Assembly (NCBI GenBank): GCA_030158665.1
Contig: JAOASM010000033.1
Coordinates: 1-34,345, forward strand
DNA length: 34,345 bases
Direction: 5' to 3'
DNA from: Sediminibacterium sp.
GTDB taxonomy: Bacteria > Bacteroidota > Bacteroidia > Chitinophagales > Chitinophagaceae
The notes under the pieces are model-generated. The model searched no databases and had not been told where the DNA came from. It saw only the letters and a list, made by a program, of their open reading frames with translations. Below are positions 26,249 through 34,345 of this stretch, one piece after another; the first letter of the stretch is position 1, and every line of letters starts with the position of its first letter. The position numbers and the translations under genes are program-made.

Positions 26249-28825
26249 ATGGATAACAATTTTTCAACACAAGTTAAGGAAATCATCTCTTATAGCAGAG
26301 AGGAGGCTTTAAGATTAGGCAATGATTTTATTGGAGCGGAGCACCTAATGTTAGGTTTGATCCGTGATCAAGAAAATACGGCCATTAAAGTTTTAAGACA
26401 GTTAAATGTCAACCTAGGTGAATTAAGAAAAGAGATTGAACTAGCCGTAAAAGATAAGTCTGGTAAAAATATTGCCAATATCAATAGTCTGCCCCTTACT
26501 AAACAAGCGGAGAAAGTCATTCGTGTGACCGTATTGGAAGCGAAGGCATTGAAAAGCCCCATGGTAGAAACGGAGCACTTATTATTGAGTATTTTAAAGA
26601 ATAAAGAAAATATAGCGACTCAAATTTTAAATCAATTCGATGTTGATTATGATTTGTTTCGCAATGAGTTAGGTATGGTAGGTTCTGCGCCTTCTGCACC
26701 ATCTAGTCCCAGTTCAGAATACCAAGAAGAAGGTGAAGATGATTTTGATGATGAAAAAAGTAGGGGTGGTTTTGGCGCAGGTTCGAAATCAAAACCAACT
26801 GCACCAAGTAAATCTAAAACGCCTGTATTAGATAATTTCGGTAGAGATATCACTAAGTTGGCGGAGCAAGATGCATTGGATCCAATTGTGGGAAGAGAGG
26901 CAGAGATTGAAAGAGTGAGTCAAATTCTTAGCCGTCGTAAAAAGAACAACCCAATTTTGATAGGTGAGCCAGGTGTGGGTAAGACGGCAATTGTAGAAGG
27001 GCTTGCATTAAGAATTGTTCAAAGAAAAGTAAGTCGCGTTTTATTTGATAAAAGGGTTATCTCATTAGATTTAGCTGCTTTAGTGGCGGGTACAAAGTAC
27101 CGTGGTCAATTCGAAGAGCGTATGAAAGCGATCATGAATGAGTTAGAGAAAAACAGAGATGTCATTTTATTTATAGATGAGATTCATACCATTGTGGGTG
27201 CCGGTGGAGCAAGCGGATCTTTAGATGCTTCCAATATCTTTAAGCCTGCTTTGGCTAGAGGAGAATTGCAATGTATTGGTGCTTCTACTTTGGATGAGTA
27301 TAGAATGCATATCGAAAAAGATGGTGCATTGGATCGTCGTTTCCAAAAAGTAATCATTGAGCCACCTAGTGTAGCGGATACCATTACTATTTTAAACAAT
27401 ATCAAATCTAAGTACGAGGATTACCATAGTGTTATTTATGATCAAGAAGCGATAGAAGCTTGTGTGAAATTAAGTGACCGTTATATGACGGATCGTTTGC
27501 TACCAGATAAAGCCATTGACGTTTTGGATGAAGTGGGCGCAAGGGTGCACTTGAAAAATATTTCTGTTCCAGAAGATATTGTGGAATTAGAAAAACAAAT
27601 TGAGGAAGTAAAGAACGAAAAAAATAGAGTCGTAAAAAGTCAACGTTTTGAGGAAGCTGCAAGCTTGAGAGATACCGAGAAAAAACTAGGCGAAGCATTA
27701 GAAAAAGCAAAATTAAATTGGGAGGAAGATAGTAAGAATAAAAGATTCCCAATCAATGAAGAGCATATTGCAGAAGTAATTAGTATGATGACTGGCATAC
27801 CTGTTAAGCGTATGGTGGAGGCTGAGACAACTAAATTGCGTAAGATGGCTGATGACATGAAAGGTATGGTCATTGGACAGGATGATGCAATCAGTAAAGT
27901 AGTCAAGGCAATTCAGAGAAATAGAGTAGGATTAAAAGATCCAAAGAAGCCAATTGGAACTTTTATTTTCCTTGGTCCTACAGGAGTGGGTAAAACTGAA
28001 TTAGCACGAGCTTTAGCAAGAAACATGTTTGACTCAGAAGAATCTTTGATTCGAATTGACATGAGTGAATACATGGAAAAATTTGCAGTCTCTCGTTTAA
28101 TTGGAGCGCCTCCAGGATATGTAGGGTATGAAGAGGGTGGACAATTGACAGAGAAAGTACGTCGTAAGCCTTACTGTGTGATCTTATTAGATGAAATAGA
28201 AAAAGCGCATCCAGATATCTACAATATTTTACTACAAGTATTAGATGATGGTATATTAACAGATGGATTGGGTCGTAAAGTTGATTTTAAGAACACGCTA
28301 ATCATCATGACTTCTAATATTGGTGCACGTCAACTAAAAGAATTTGGAGATGGAGTTGGTTTTGCAACAGCTACAAGAATGCAACAAACAGACGAGAACA
28401 ATCGATCTGTCATTGAGAAGGCATTGAAGCGAACCTTCTCTCCAGAGTTTTTAAACAGAATAGATGATGTGGTTGTTTTCAATTCATTGACCAAAGAAAA
28501 TATTTATTTGATCATTGACATCATCATGAAAAACGTATTAGCTCGTTTAGTAAATCTAGGGTTAAACCTTGTGTTAACAGACGCTGCTAAAGAATTCATT
28601 GCAGACAAGGGTTACGACATTCAATTTGGTGCAAGACCTTTACATAGAGCTATTCAAAAGTACATTGAAGATCCATTGGCAGAGGAGATTTTAAATCACT
28701 CTGTGAAACAAGGAGATACTTTAGTAGGCGATTTAGATAAAGATAAAACAGGTTTGACTTTCACTTTGCAAAAAAAGGAAAAAGAAAAAACACCAAAAGC
28801 ACCTAAAGAACCAAAGCAAGATTAA
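26249..28825 (+). CDS. clpC: AAA+ unfoldase ClpC
   Basis: A Hsp100 unfoldase that feeds substrates to ClpP. From the ATG at 26249 it has 858 residues; an in-frame ATG 57 nt earlier would only add a hydrophobic tail inside the divergent promoter region. The order is: Clp-N repeats (about 1-145), an acidic Ser/Pro/Gly linker (about 145-195), D1 with Walker A GEPGVGKT at 239-246 and Walker B LFIDEIHT, a coiled M/UVR segment (about 455-495, [17 protein letters not shown]), and D2 with Walker A GPTGVGKT at 576-583. A Lys-rich tail follows. ClpP and the McsB/CtsR partners are not in the window. Confidence 0.95.
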   Translation: MDNNFSTQVKEIISYSREEALRLGNDFIGAEHLMLGLIRDQENTAIKVLRQLNVNLGELRKEIELAVKDKSGKNIANINSLPLTKQAEKVIRVTVLEAKALKSPMVETEHLLLSILKNKENIATQILNQFDVDYDLFRNELGMVGSAPSAPSSPSSEYQEEGEDDFDDEKSRGGFGAGSKSKPTAPSKSKTPVLDNFGRDITKLAEQDALDPIVGREAEIERVSQILSRRKKNNPILIGEPGVGKTAIVEGLALRIVQRKVSRVLFDKRVISLDLAALVAGTKYRGQFEERMKAIMNELEKNRDVILFIDEIHTIVGAGGASGSLDASNIFKPALARGELQCIGASTLDEYRMHIEKDGALDRRFQKVIIEPPSVADTITILNNIKSKYEDYHSVIYDQEAIEACVKLSDRYMTDRLLPDKAIDVLDEVGARVHLKNISVPEDIVELEKQIEEVKNEKNRVVKSQRFEEAASLRDTEKKLGEALEKAKLNWEEDSKNKRFPINEEHIAEVISMMTGIPVKRMVEAETTKLRKMADDMKGMVIGQDDAISKVVKAIQRNRVGLKDPKKPIGTFIFLGPTGVGKTELARALARNMFDSEESLIRIDMSEYMEKFAVSRLIGAPPGYVGYEEGGQLTEKVRRKPYCVILLDEIEKAHPDIYNILLQVLDDGILTDGLGRKVDFKNTLIIMTSNIGARQLKEFGDGVGFATATRMQQTDENNRSVIEKALKRTFSPEFLNRIDDVVVFNSLTKENIYLIIDIIMKNVLARLVNLGLNLVLTDAAKEFIADKGYDIQFGARPLHRAIQKYIEDPLAEEILNHSVKQGDTLVGDLDKDKTGLTFTLQKKEKEKTPKAPKEPKQD

Positions 28826-28846
28826 GCAATCCGAGCATGAAATAGT

Positions 28847-28881
28847 AAGGCCCCGAATTTTTTAAGTTCGGGGCCTTTTTT
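28847..28881 (+). terminator. Rho-independent terminator of clpC
   Basis: An 11-bp perfect stem, AAGGCCCCGAA (28847-28857) with TTCGGGGCCTT (28867-28877), has T residues to 28881. Confidence 0.95.
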
Positions 28882-28921
28882 ATTTTTCATTGAAATCTTT
28901 ATTCAATCATTTAATACTCGA

Positions 28922-29488
28922 TTATTGATTCGTACTCCAACGATAAGTTTTAATATCTAATCCTGCTAGGTCCATCATTCTTGCAACCACAGTCATGGCC
29001 ACTTCTTCCAAAGTTGTTGGTAAGCTATAAAAGCTTGGTGTAGCTGGACATATAATGCCACCAGCAAGTGTGACTGTTTCCATATTGCGAATATGAATCA
29101 AGTTATAAGGCGTTTCTCTGGCCACTAGGATCAATTTCCTACGCTCTTTTAATATCACATCTGCAGCACGGGTGGTTAAGTCATCACTTACCCCAGCCGC
29201 AATCCTTCCCAATGTCCCCATACTACATGGCACAACAAACATGATATTGTATTGTGCAGACCCGGAGGCAAATGGAGCATTGAAGTCCATTTTATGGTAA
29301 AAGTCGAAAGGATAATTCAGGTAATCTTGATTGCCTAATTCAGTTTCCCAAACTGTCTTCGCATTGTCGCTCATGATGACCCCAACAGCCTCATATTGAG
29401 CAGGAATTTGCTTTAAGCTGTCTAGTAATGCTTTTGCATAGAGTGCACCACTTGCGCCAGTAATGGCTATGACGATTTTGTTTGGCAT
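28922..29488 (-). CDS. ubiX: Flavin prenyltransferase UbiX
   Basis: Makes prenylated FMN, the cofactor of UbiD-type decarboxylases. At 188 residues it is of normal length. The FMN-binding N-terminus is ITGASGALYAKALL (glycines near 11 and 14). PCSMGTLGRIAAGVSDDLTTRAADV is the highly conserved middle. RRKLILVARETPYNLIHIRNM holds the Arg/Glu residues that handle the isoprenyl phosphate. Organisms of this phylum use menaquinone, so its decarboxylase partner is not obvious and none is adjacent. It is convergent with clpC and downstream of glgP on the same strand, but separated from it by a strong terminator. Confidence 0.95.
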   Translation of the reverse strand: MPNKIVIAITGASGALYAKALLDSLKQIPAQYEAVGVIMSDNAKTVWETELGNQDYLNYPFDFYHKMDFNAPFASGSAQYNIMFVVPCSMGTLGRIAAGVSDDLTTRAADVILKERRKLILVARETPYNLIHIRNMETVTLAGGIICPATPSFYSLPTTLEEVAMTVVARMMDLAGLDIKTYRWSTNQ

Positions 29489-29498
29489 ATAGGTATAA

Positions 29499-29506
29499 CA
29501 AAAATA
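29499..29506 (-). promoter_or_regulatory. Predicted ubiX -7 element
   Basis: On the minus strand TATTTTTG (29506 to 29499) matches TAnnTTTG exactly, 10 nt from the ubiX ATG, so the leader would be short. No -33 element was found. Confidence 0.4.
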
Positions 29507-29536
29507 GGTATTAAAAGTTGACCAGCTAGTCTAGAT

Positions 29537-29576
29537 AAAAAAAATCCCCTCCATACTCATTAGTAATTGGAGGGGA
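29537..29576 (-). terminator. Rho-independent terminator of the glgP homologue
   Basis: On the minus strand TCCCCTCCA (29576 to 29568) pairs with TGGAGGGGA (29553 to 29545), with an inner TACT/AGTA extension. A U-tract runs to 29537. It separates the GT35 gene from ubiX. Confidence 0.9.
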
Positions 29577-29600
29577 GATCCTTATGGGGGTAAGGGTCAA

Positions 29601-31256
29601 TTAGATTTTATACATTTTCTCATAATATTCGTCTGCCATTCGATTGCTATCAAATTGGAAACGAACATCTTTCATACCATTTTGAGTAATCTGTCTCCAA
29701 GTATCTTTTTGTTCGTAATACATTGGCACAATTTGTTGCTCTAAAATCTTGTATAATTCATTTAAATCATATTCATCTTGAGCTTCTGTGCTCATATTCG
29801 CATAATCTGCCTTTGGCACCACAAAACCGTTATTTCCATGGTTTACAAATTCTGGTATCCATCCGTCGTCAGTAGAGAAGTTAACAGATCCGTTCATTGC
29901 TGCAGTCATACCACTTGTTCCAGAAGCTTCTCTTGGAACTCTTGGATTATTCAACCAAATATCAGAAGCTTGTTTCATGCGCTTACTCAAAGCCAATTCA
30001 TAACCAACTAGAACAGCAACATTCTTATAGTTCTTGCTAAGGTTCACTAAATGATTGAATTGAGAAATAGCTGGATGATCAACTGGATATGGTTTTCCTG
30101 CAAATATGATTTGAACAGGATATTTTAAGTTCGATAATAATTGCTCGAATCTTTCTAAATCCCAAGACAAGAAATCGGCACGCTTATAGCCTGCAAATCT
30201 TCTAGCCCAAACAATAGTCAATACTTTCGGATCAAATATTTTACCTGTTTGGTCAGCTACGATTTCAAAAGCACGCTTTTTTAAATACCATTTTCTATCG
30301 TCAAAACCAGCATCGTCTCCAGCTTCAGCAAATTTGTACAACTGCTTGTCTGCCCAATAACGCCAGTTTTGTGCATTGGTGATATGGTCGATAGGACAAA
30401 TGCCTTCATATTTTCCCCACATTTCACGGCTTACATGTCCATGTAATTCAGATACACCATTTGCTTTTCTTGCAAAACGCAATGCTGCTAATGAGTGATT
30501 GAATTGATCGTCATGGATGCCTGTTAATCTTCTTACTTCGTCAATACCTAAGCCACAGAAATAGCCCATTTTATGACATAAGTAAATATCGTGCTTCTCG
30601 TTACCTGCTTCTTCCGGTGTATGTGTTGTAAAGACTAAACGCTTTTTAACTTCGTCCAAAGATTTATACTTGTTCAATAAATAGAACGCAGCAGAGAAGC
30701 CATGTGCTTCATTTAAGTGGTAGACTTCTGGATTAAAGTTTAATTCGTCAATCAATTTTGCACCACCTACACCTAATAAAATAAACTGAGCAACTTTTGT
30801 TGCCACGTTCGCGTCATACAAACGATGGGTGATTGTTTGTGAAACATAATCGTTCTCTGGTAAATCTGTGCTTAATAAAAACAAAGGCGCGCTACAAAAT
30901 ACATTAGGCGCTAAGTAATATGCTTTTACCCATACTGGATGGTCATGAATTAAAATTTGGTATTTGATGCCTGTATCTTCTAAGAAGCTATACATCTTCT
31001 CCATAAAAGTCACTTGCAAAGTTTGATCTTGATTTCTTGCCTGATCATAGTATCCATATTTCCACAACATACCGATACCAATCATATTTTGATTTAACTC
31101 AAATGCACTTCTTAAATGTGAACCAGCTAAAAAACCCAATCCACCACTATAAATTTTCAATGGTTGGTGGATAGCAAACTCCATAGAGAAATAAGCCGCT
31201 TTCTTGGAATACTTTTCATTAATAGGGTAAGGAACTTGGTAGTTTCTAAAACTCAT
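29601..31256 (-). CDS. glgP: Alpha-glucan phosphorylase homologue (GT35) lacking the PLP lysine
   Basis: A 551-residue protein of the short GT35 alpha-glucan phosphorylase type, which normally releases glucose 1-phosphate from glycogen or maltodextrin. The family core is present: AYFSMEFAIHQPLKIYSGGLG near the start, VYHLNEAHGFSAAF, FTTHTPEEAGN, WARRFAGYKRADF (phosphate/PLP site region) and REASGTSGM. E443 aligns with Glu672 of the rabbit enzyme. The residue eight positions on, the Schiff-base lysine (rabbit Lys680), is Thr here: T451, codon ACT at 29906 to 29904. The longer N-terminal domain of thermophilic relatives is absent. Catalysis may therefore differ or be lost; the symbol gives the family only. 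Confidence 0.85.
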   Translation of the reverse strand: MSFRNYQVPYPINEKYSKKAAYFSMEFAIHQPLKIYSGGLGFLAGSHLRSAFELNQNMIGIGMLWKYGYYDQARNQDQTLQVTFMEKMYSFLEDTGIKYQILIHDHPVWVKAYYLAPNVFCSAPLFLLSTDLPENDYVSQTITHRLYDANVATKVAQFILLGVGGAKLIDELNFNPEVYHLNEAHGFSAAFYLLNKYKSLDEVKKRLVFTTHTPEEAGNEKHDIYLCHKMGYFCGLGIDEVRRLTGIHDDQFNHSLAALRFARKANGVSELHGHVSREMWGKYEGICPIDHITNAQNWRYWADKQLYKFAEAGDDAGFDDRKWYLKKRAFEIVADQTGKIFDPKVLTIVWARRFAGYKRADFLSWDLERFEQLLSNLKYPVQIIFAGKPYPVDHPAISQFNHLVNLSKNYKNVAVLVGYELALSKRMKQASDIWLNNPRVPREASGTSGMTAAMNGSVNFSTDDGWIPEFVNHGNNGFVVPKADYANMSTEAQDEYDLNELYKILEQQIVPMYYEQKDTWRQITQNGMKDVRFQFDSNRMADEYYEKMYKI

Positions 31257-31309
31257 GTTTTTGGTCTTTGGTTATTTTGACCCGCAATATAATCCTATTT
31301 GCCTTAAAT

Positions 31310-31369
31310 TTTGGCCAAAGTCAAGCCTAGTGTGGATAACAATCGTTTGCAATGGCAGAATGTGGATTA
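31310..31369. promoter_or_regulatory. DnaA-box-like pair and palindrome upstream of the GT35 gene
   Basis: TTATCCACA, the DnaA-box consensus, is present on the minus strand at 31339 to 31331. A one-mismatch copy, TAATCCACA, lies at 31369 to 31361 in the same orientation, 30 bp away and covering the stop of the lipoprotein gene. A 10-bp palindrome TTTGGCCAAA is at 31310-31319. No clear -33/-7 pair for the GT35 gene was found in this 110-bp gap. Confidence 0.5.
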
Positions 31370-32314
31370 TTTCTTAGCCTTTGGCTTTCTTTTCTTGTCG
31401 TAGCTATCGTTAAAATAGCAAGTCATATTTCTATGGTTACCACAATTTCCATCTTCTTTAATCTTGATGACATTTCCTGTGATGGTGAATTGAATCGTGC
31501 ATGGATCTCCTTTCTCAGAATAAGTCGCTTGATTTTTATTGAAATTCAACAACCCTTTAAGTTCTCCAATACAAGTGCCAGCTTTCTTTTCAAAGTGCAA
31601 GAAAAATTGGTATTTATTGGGATTGCCAAAGTCTCTTAAGGCAATAAAATTCTTTTTATCTCTTGCATAGTCACCGCTAAATGTATTCAGTGTTGGCAAA
31701 GTGTCAATTGGATTTAGAATGGCTTTTTGTTCAGGTTTAACATTGGAATCAAAATAGATTAATCTAAATCCTTGTTCTGTATAAGCCCATCCTTTTTTCT
31801 CATTGGTTAATCCTTGTTCAGGATCTAATTTATTTTCCTCTACTAAAAATGTAGGCTCTTTATTAATCAATAAAGTTTTTCCGTAAAATTGAGAGCCCTT
31901 ATGTGTGATATCAAATTGAGTTAAAACTTTAAATCCTAAGAAAACATTTTTCTTACTAAAAGTAATAACTGAAACAGCTTGTTTATTTACGTCTTTATTA
32001 TTTAATAATAAATAGTATTCCGTTTCTTTTTCAATTTTCCCAACGGGGTATAGTTTTGCATTTTTCACATCTGCAGGAACAATTGCTTCTACCACAGAAT
32101 CAGGTATAAATTGACCTAATGCTTTTCTGCCAATCTCTAAGGTATCTGTCAAAGAAGCCAAATTGGTATCATTGACACGAAGTGGTAATTCAATATTTTT
32201 AAATGCTTTATTAAAATCGTTGATTTTTAGTGGGGTATTCCCTGAAAGATCGGTCTTGGTTTCAGCACATCCAATCAATGCCAATAGGATCAAAAGATAA
32301 CTCAGATAGCGCAT
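31367..32314 (-). CDS. Hypothetical lipoprotein with a C-terminal four-cysteine region
   Basis: A 315-residue protein with a classic lipobox, ALIGC with lipidated C16. I do not recognise the family. The mature part is rich in strands and Lys. Residues about 25-210 look like one region. A C-terminal region (about 212-305) has cysteines at 248, 272, 291 and 299 and a final basic tail (KKRKPKAKK), a pattern that could hold two disulphides outside the cytoplasm. It lies upstream of the GT35 gene on the same strand with a 110-bp gap. It is divergent from the Nramp-type gene and has its own predicted promoter. Confidence 0.75.
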   Translation of the reverse strand: MRYLSYLLILLALIGCAETKTDLSGNTPLKINDFNKAFKNIELPLRVNDTNLASLTDTLEIGRKALGQFIPDSVVEAIVPADVKNAKLYPVGKIEKETEYYLLLNNKDVNKQAVSVITFSKKNVFLGFKVLTQFDITHKGSQFYGKTLLINKEPTFLVEENKLDPEQGLTNEKKGWAYTEQGFRLIYFDSNVKPEQKAILNPIDTLPTLNTFSGDYARDKKNFIALRDFGNPNKYQFFLHFEKKAGTCIGELKGLLNFNKNQATYSEKGDPCTIQFTITGNVIKIKEDGNCGNHRNMTCYFNDSYDKKRKPKAKK

Positions 32315-32330
32315 GGCACTCTATTTTTTG

Positions 32331-32361
32331 CTAAAATAGGCAACAATATGAGTTTCACAAA
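32331..32361 (-). promoter_or_regulatory. Predicted promoter of the four-cysteine lipoprotein gene
   Basis: On the minus strand TTTG (32361 to 32358) and TATTTTAG (32338 to 32331, one mismatch to TAnnTTTG) are separated by 19 nt, the usual Bacteroidota spacing. Transcription would start about 13 nt before the ATG. Confidence 0.5.
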
Positions 32362-32390
32362 GGGTTTATAGTTAAATTTACATATCAATT

Positions 32391-34262
32391 ATGTTCCATA
32401 AATCCTTAGATCAACTTCATGAATCGGTTCCAGTGCAAAATAAAACTGGCTGGAGGCGACTTTTTGCCTTTATTGGACCTGCTTACTTAGTGAGTGTGGG
32501 GTACATGGATCCAGGAAATTGGGCGACCGATTTACAAGGGGGAGCTGCTTTTGGATTTCAACTCATTTGGATCTTGCTTCTGAGCAATATCATGGCGATC
32601 CTGCTTCAAAGTTTGAGTGCAAGATTGGGTATTGTAAGACGTCTGGATTTAGCACAGGTGAATAGAGAAACCTATCCCCAATTTGTCAATTTCTGTTTAT
32701 ATATTTTAGCTGAGTTAGCCATTGCTGCTACCGATTTAGCCGAAGTATTGGGCATGGCTATTGGTATTAAATTATTAACAGGCCTACCATTGATGTATGG
32801 CACCATCATTACTGTAACGGATACCTTTTTATTCATGCTATTACAACGATATGGTATGCGTAAAATGGAGGCATTTATTTTTGTTTTAGTGGTCACCATC
32901 GGAGGTAGTTTTCTTGCAGAAATGATTATTGCCAAGCCCGATTTAATTGGTGCGGCAAAGGGTTTAGTCCCTTCTGCCTTATCGCCTGGTGCTTTATATA
33001 TTGCAGTGGGAATGATTGGTGCTACAGTGATGCCACATAATTTATATTTACACTCTGCATTGGTACAAACTAGAAAAATCGAACGGTCGAGTGCTGGTAT
33101 CAAGAAATCTTTATGGTATAATTTCATTGACAGTGCAGTTGCTTTAAATGCTGCTTTTTTTGTCAACTCAGCTATTTTGATTTTAGCAGCTACTGCATTT
33201 TATAAAACCGGCAATCAATCTATCGCCAAAATTGAAGAAGCACATGCTTTGTTGGCGCCCTTGTTGGGGTCAAAATTGGCACCCATCTTATTTGCAGTTG
33301 CCTTAATTGCAGCTGGTCAGAGTTCAACAGTCACTGGAACATTATCTGGACAAATAGTGATGGAGGGGTATTTAAATCTAAGATTAAACCCTTGGATCAG
33401 AAGATTGTTAACTCGACTTGTAGCGATCGTGCCTGCTGTATTGGTGATTGGACTGATGGGTGAAGGCAGGGTGGACGAATTACTTGTTTTTAGTCAAGTT
33501 ATCTTGAGTTTACAATTAGGTTTTGCAGTCATACCATTGATCCATTTTGTGAGTGATAAAAAGACAATGGGCGAATTTGCAATACCAAAGTGGATGAAGA
33601 TAATGTCTTGGTTGGTGGCTAGTATTTTGGTGTATTTGAACACCAATCTAGTAGTTGATTTTGCTAAAGCATTTTTAATGGGCTCTACAGCTTTGTTGAT
33701 AAAGATCTTTGTTGTGTTGTTGATCTTATTCTTTTTTGCCTTGTTATTGTATATCATCATTTTCCCAATGATGCAATCAAAACAAAATAATAAGCGGACT
33801 GCTTTACATGGTGCTGCTGTTGAATTGGATTGGACAAAAGTAGCACCAATCGACCGAATAGCGATTGCGGTTGACTTTACATCTGGAGATGCCAATTTAA
33901 TCAAATCTGCCATTTCACAAGCCCATCCAGGATCAGAACTCATATTGATTCACGTTGTAGAAAGTGTCACAGCTAGTTATTTCCAAGAAACAAGTGATGA
34001 CGAAGAATCTAGAAAGGATAAAGAAAGATTAGCCCTTTATGCAGCTTCTTTAAGTGAAAAAGGCTACAAGGTAAATTTCATTTTAGGCTATAAAAATAGG
34101 GTAAAGGAGATTGTTCGAATCGTCCAGATGGTAGACGCACAATTGTTAGTCATGGGAGCACACCATCATTATGGCTGGAAGGATTATTTCTTTGGGGAAA
34201 CCATTGAATCTGTTAGGCATAAAGTAAAGATTCCTGTGTTAATCGTAAACCATTCTTCTTAA
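32391..34262 (+). CDS. Nramp divalent-metal transporter fused to a universal stress protein domain
   Basis: A 623-residue fusion. Residues 1 to about 462 are an Nramp/MntH proton-coupled importer of Mn2+ or Fe2+ with about 11 membrane segments. The metal-site motif DPGN is at 40-43 in TM1, and ATVMPHN is at 211-217 in TM6. Met214 is the residue that favours transition metals over Mg2+ in characterised members. Residues about 484-623 are a cytoplasmic UspA-like domain (IDRIAIAVDF ... ELILIHVVES ... QLLVMGAHHHYG ... KIPVLIVNHS). Its nucleotide motif departs from G-x2-G-x9-G-S/T: the second Gly is His and the S/T is Glu. It is divergent from the lipoprotein gene. Confidence 0.9.
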   Translation: MFHKSLDQLHESVPVQNKTGWRRLFAFIGPAYLVSVGYMDPGNWATDLQGGAAFGFQLIWILLLSNIMAILLQSLSARLGIVRRLDLAQVNRETYPQFVNFCLYILAELAIAATDLAEVLGMAIGIKLLTGLPLMYGTIITVTDTFLFMLLQRYGMRKMEAFIFVLVVTIGGSFLAEMIIAKPDLIGAAKGLVPSALSPGALYIAVGMIGATVMPHNLYLHSALVQTRKIERSSAGIKKSLWYNFIDSAVALNAAFFVNSAILILAATAFYKTGNQSIAKIEEAHALLAPLLGSKLAPILFAVALIAAGQSSTVTGTLSGQIVMEGYLNLRLNPWIRRLLTRLVAIVPAVLVIGLMGEGRVDELLVFSQVILSLQLGFAVIPLIHFVSDKKTMGEFAIPKWMKIMSWLVASILVYLNTNLVVDFAKAFLMGSTALLIKIFVVLLILFFFALLLYIIIFPMMQSKQNNKRTALHGAAVELDWTKVAPIDRIAIAVDFTSGDANLIKSAISQAHPGSELILIHVVESVTASYFQETSDDEESRKDKERLALYAASLSEKGYKVNFILGYKNRVKEIVRIVQMVDAQLLVMGAHHHYGWKDYFFGETIESVRHKVKIPVLIVNHSS

Positions 34263-34291
34263 TTATCTAGGCTCTTTTTAGTTACATTTAG

Positions 34292-34299
34292 TACATTTG
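34292..34299 (+). promoter_or_regulatory. Predicted -7 element for the gene at the right edge
   Basis: TACATTTG matches TAnnTTTG exactly, 20 nt before the ATG at 34320. No -33 element at normal spacing. Confidence 0.5.
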
Positions 34300-34319
34300 C
34301 AGACAAAATTTTAAAACAT

Positions 34320-34345
34320 ATGGGACAGAAAATTAAAGTTGCCAA
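34320..34345 (+). CDS. 5' end of a further gene, possibly NADP-dependent isocitrate dehydrogenase
   Basis: Only the first codons are inside the window, giving MGQKIKVA. This start resembles that of eukaryote-type NADP-dependent isocitrate dehydrogenases, which are common in Bacteroidota, but eight residues cannot prove it. A good -7 element precedes it, which supports a real gene start. Confidence 0.35.

Noticed and set aside
31331..31369. The DnaA-box-like pair as a complete chromosomal origin
   Set aside because: There are only two boxes, no visible extended AT-rich unwinding region with repeats, and no dnaA or dnaN nearby; it is kept as a possible regulatory site only.
32672..33166. 164-codon minus-strand open frame inside the Nramp gene
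   Set aside because: It is antisense to well-conserved transporter helices and its translation resembles nothing known.

Overview
The window reads as ordinary chromosome from a member of the Bacteroidota, most likely the Chitinophagaceae/Chitinophagales (the finer placement is inference). The DNA is AT-rich. Many intergenic gaps carry the Bacteroidota-type -7 element TAnnTTTG in place of an E. coli -10 box, and start codons lack clear Shine-Dalgarno sequences. The tmRNA encodes a Bacteroidota-style tag, GETNYAMAA. No insertion sequence, prophage, CRISPR array, tRNA or rRNA was found, and nothing suggests recent transfer. Genes are tightly packed; the only gene-free stretch over 300 bases (4234-4825) holds the tmRNA gene and its terminator.

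Layout. 1-178: a two-way promoter region. 179-4233 (+): a GH3-family protein, dxr (isoprenoid synthesis) and rseP (site-2 protease), probably one operon. 4294-4663: ssrA. 4826-7051: katG. 7205-8143: a secreted DUF1080 protein. 8219-9630 (-): a nitroreductase, a 50-residue membrane protein and a small lipoprotein. A 49-bp divergent promoter region separates the lipoprotein from a secreted GH13 enzyme (+), followed by pyrF. A DAACS dicarboxylate/amino-acid symporter lies on the minus strand at 11916-13088. From 13185 to 21296 (+) runs a long co-directional block: glutaryl-CoA dehydrogenase-like gene, aroK, a DUF423 gene, ftsK, a lolA-like gene, rpsO and pnp. prmA, plsY and a YdeI/OmpD-associated-type gene follow on the plus strand. 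dnaG and a STAS-like gene are on the minus strand, and clpC is divergent from them. ubiX, a GT35 alpha-glucan phosphorylase homologue and an unknown lipoprotein are on the minus strand. An Nramp-Usp fusion (+) and the first codons of another gene (possibly icd) close the window.

Working links. ssrA and clpC both belong to protein quality control, although 22 kb apart. rpsO-pnp keeps the classical coupling of S15 and polynucleotide phosphorylase, and ftsK-lolA is also an order found in other bacteria. The GH13 enzyme and the GT35 protein both suggest alpha-glucan metabolism.

No clearly new multi-gene system was found. The observations most worth following are: the GT35 protein has Thr at the position of the PLP-binding lysine; two DnaA-box-like sites lie 30 bp apart, in the same orientation, next to a 10-bp palindrome in the glgP upstream region; several -7 elements lie so close to start codons that leaderless mRNAs are predicted; the rpsO leader and rpsO-pnp gap contain hairpins; a perfect inverted repeat precedes prmA; and the STAS-like protein beside dnaG lacks the phosphorylatable serine.
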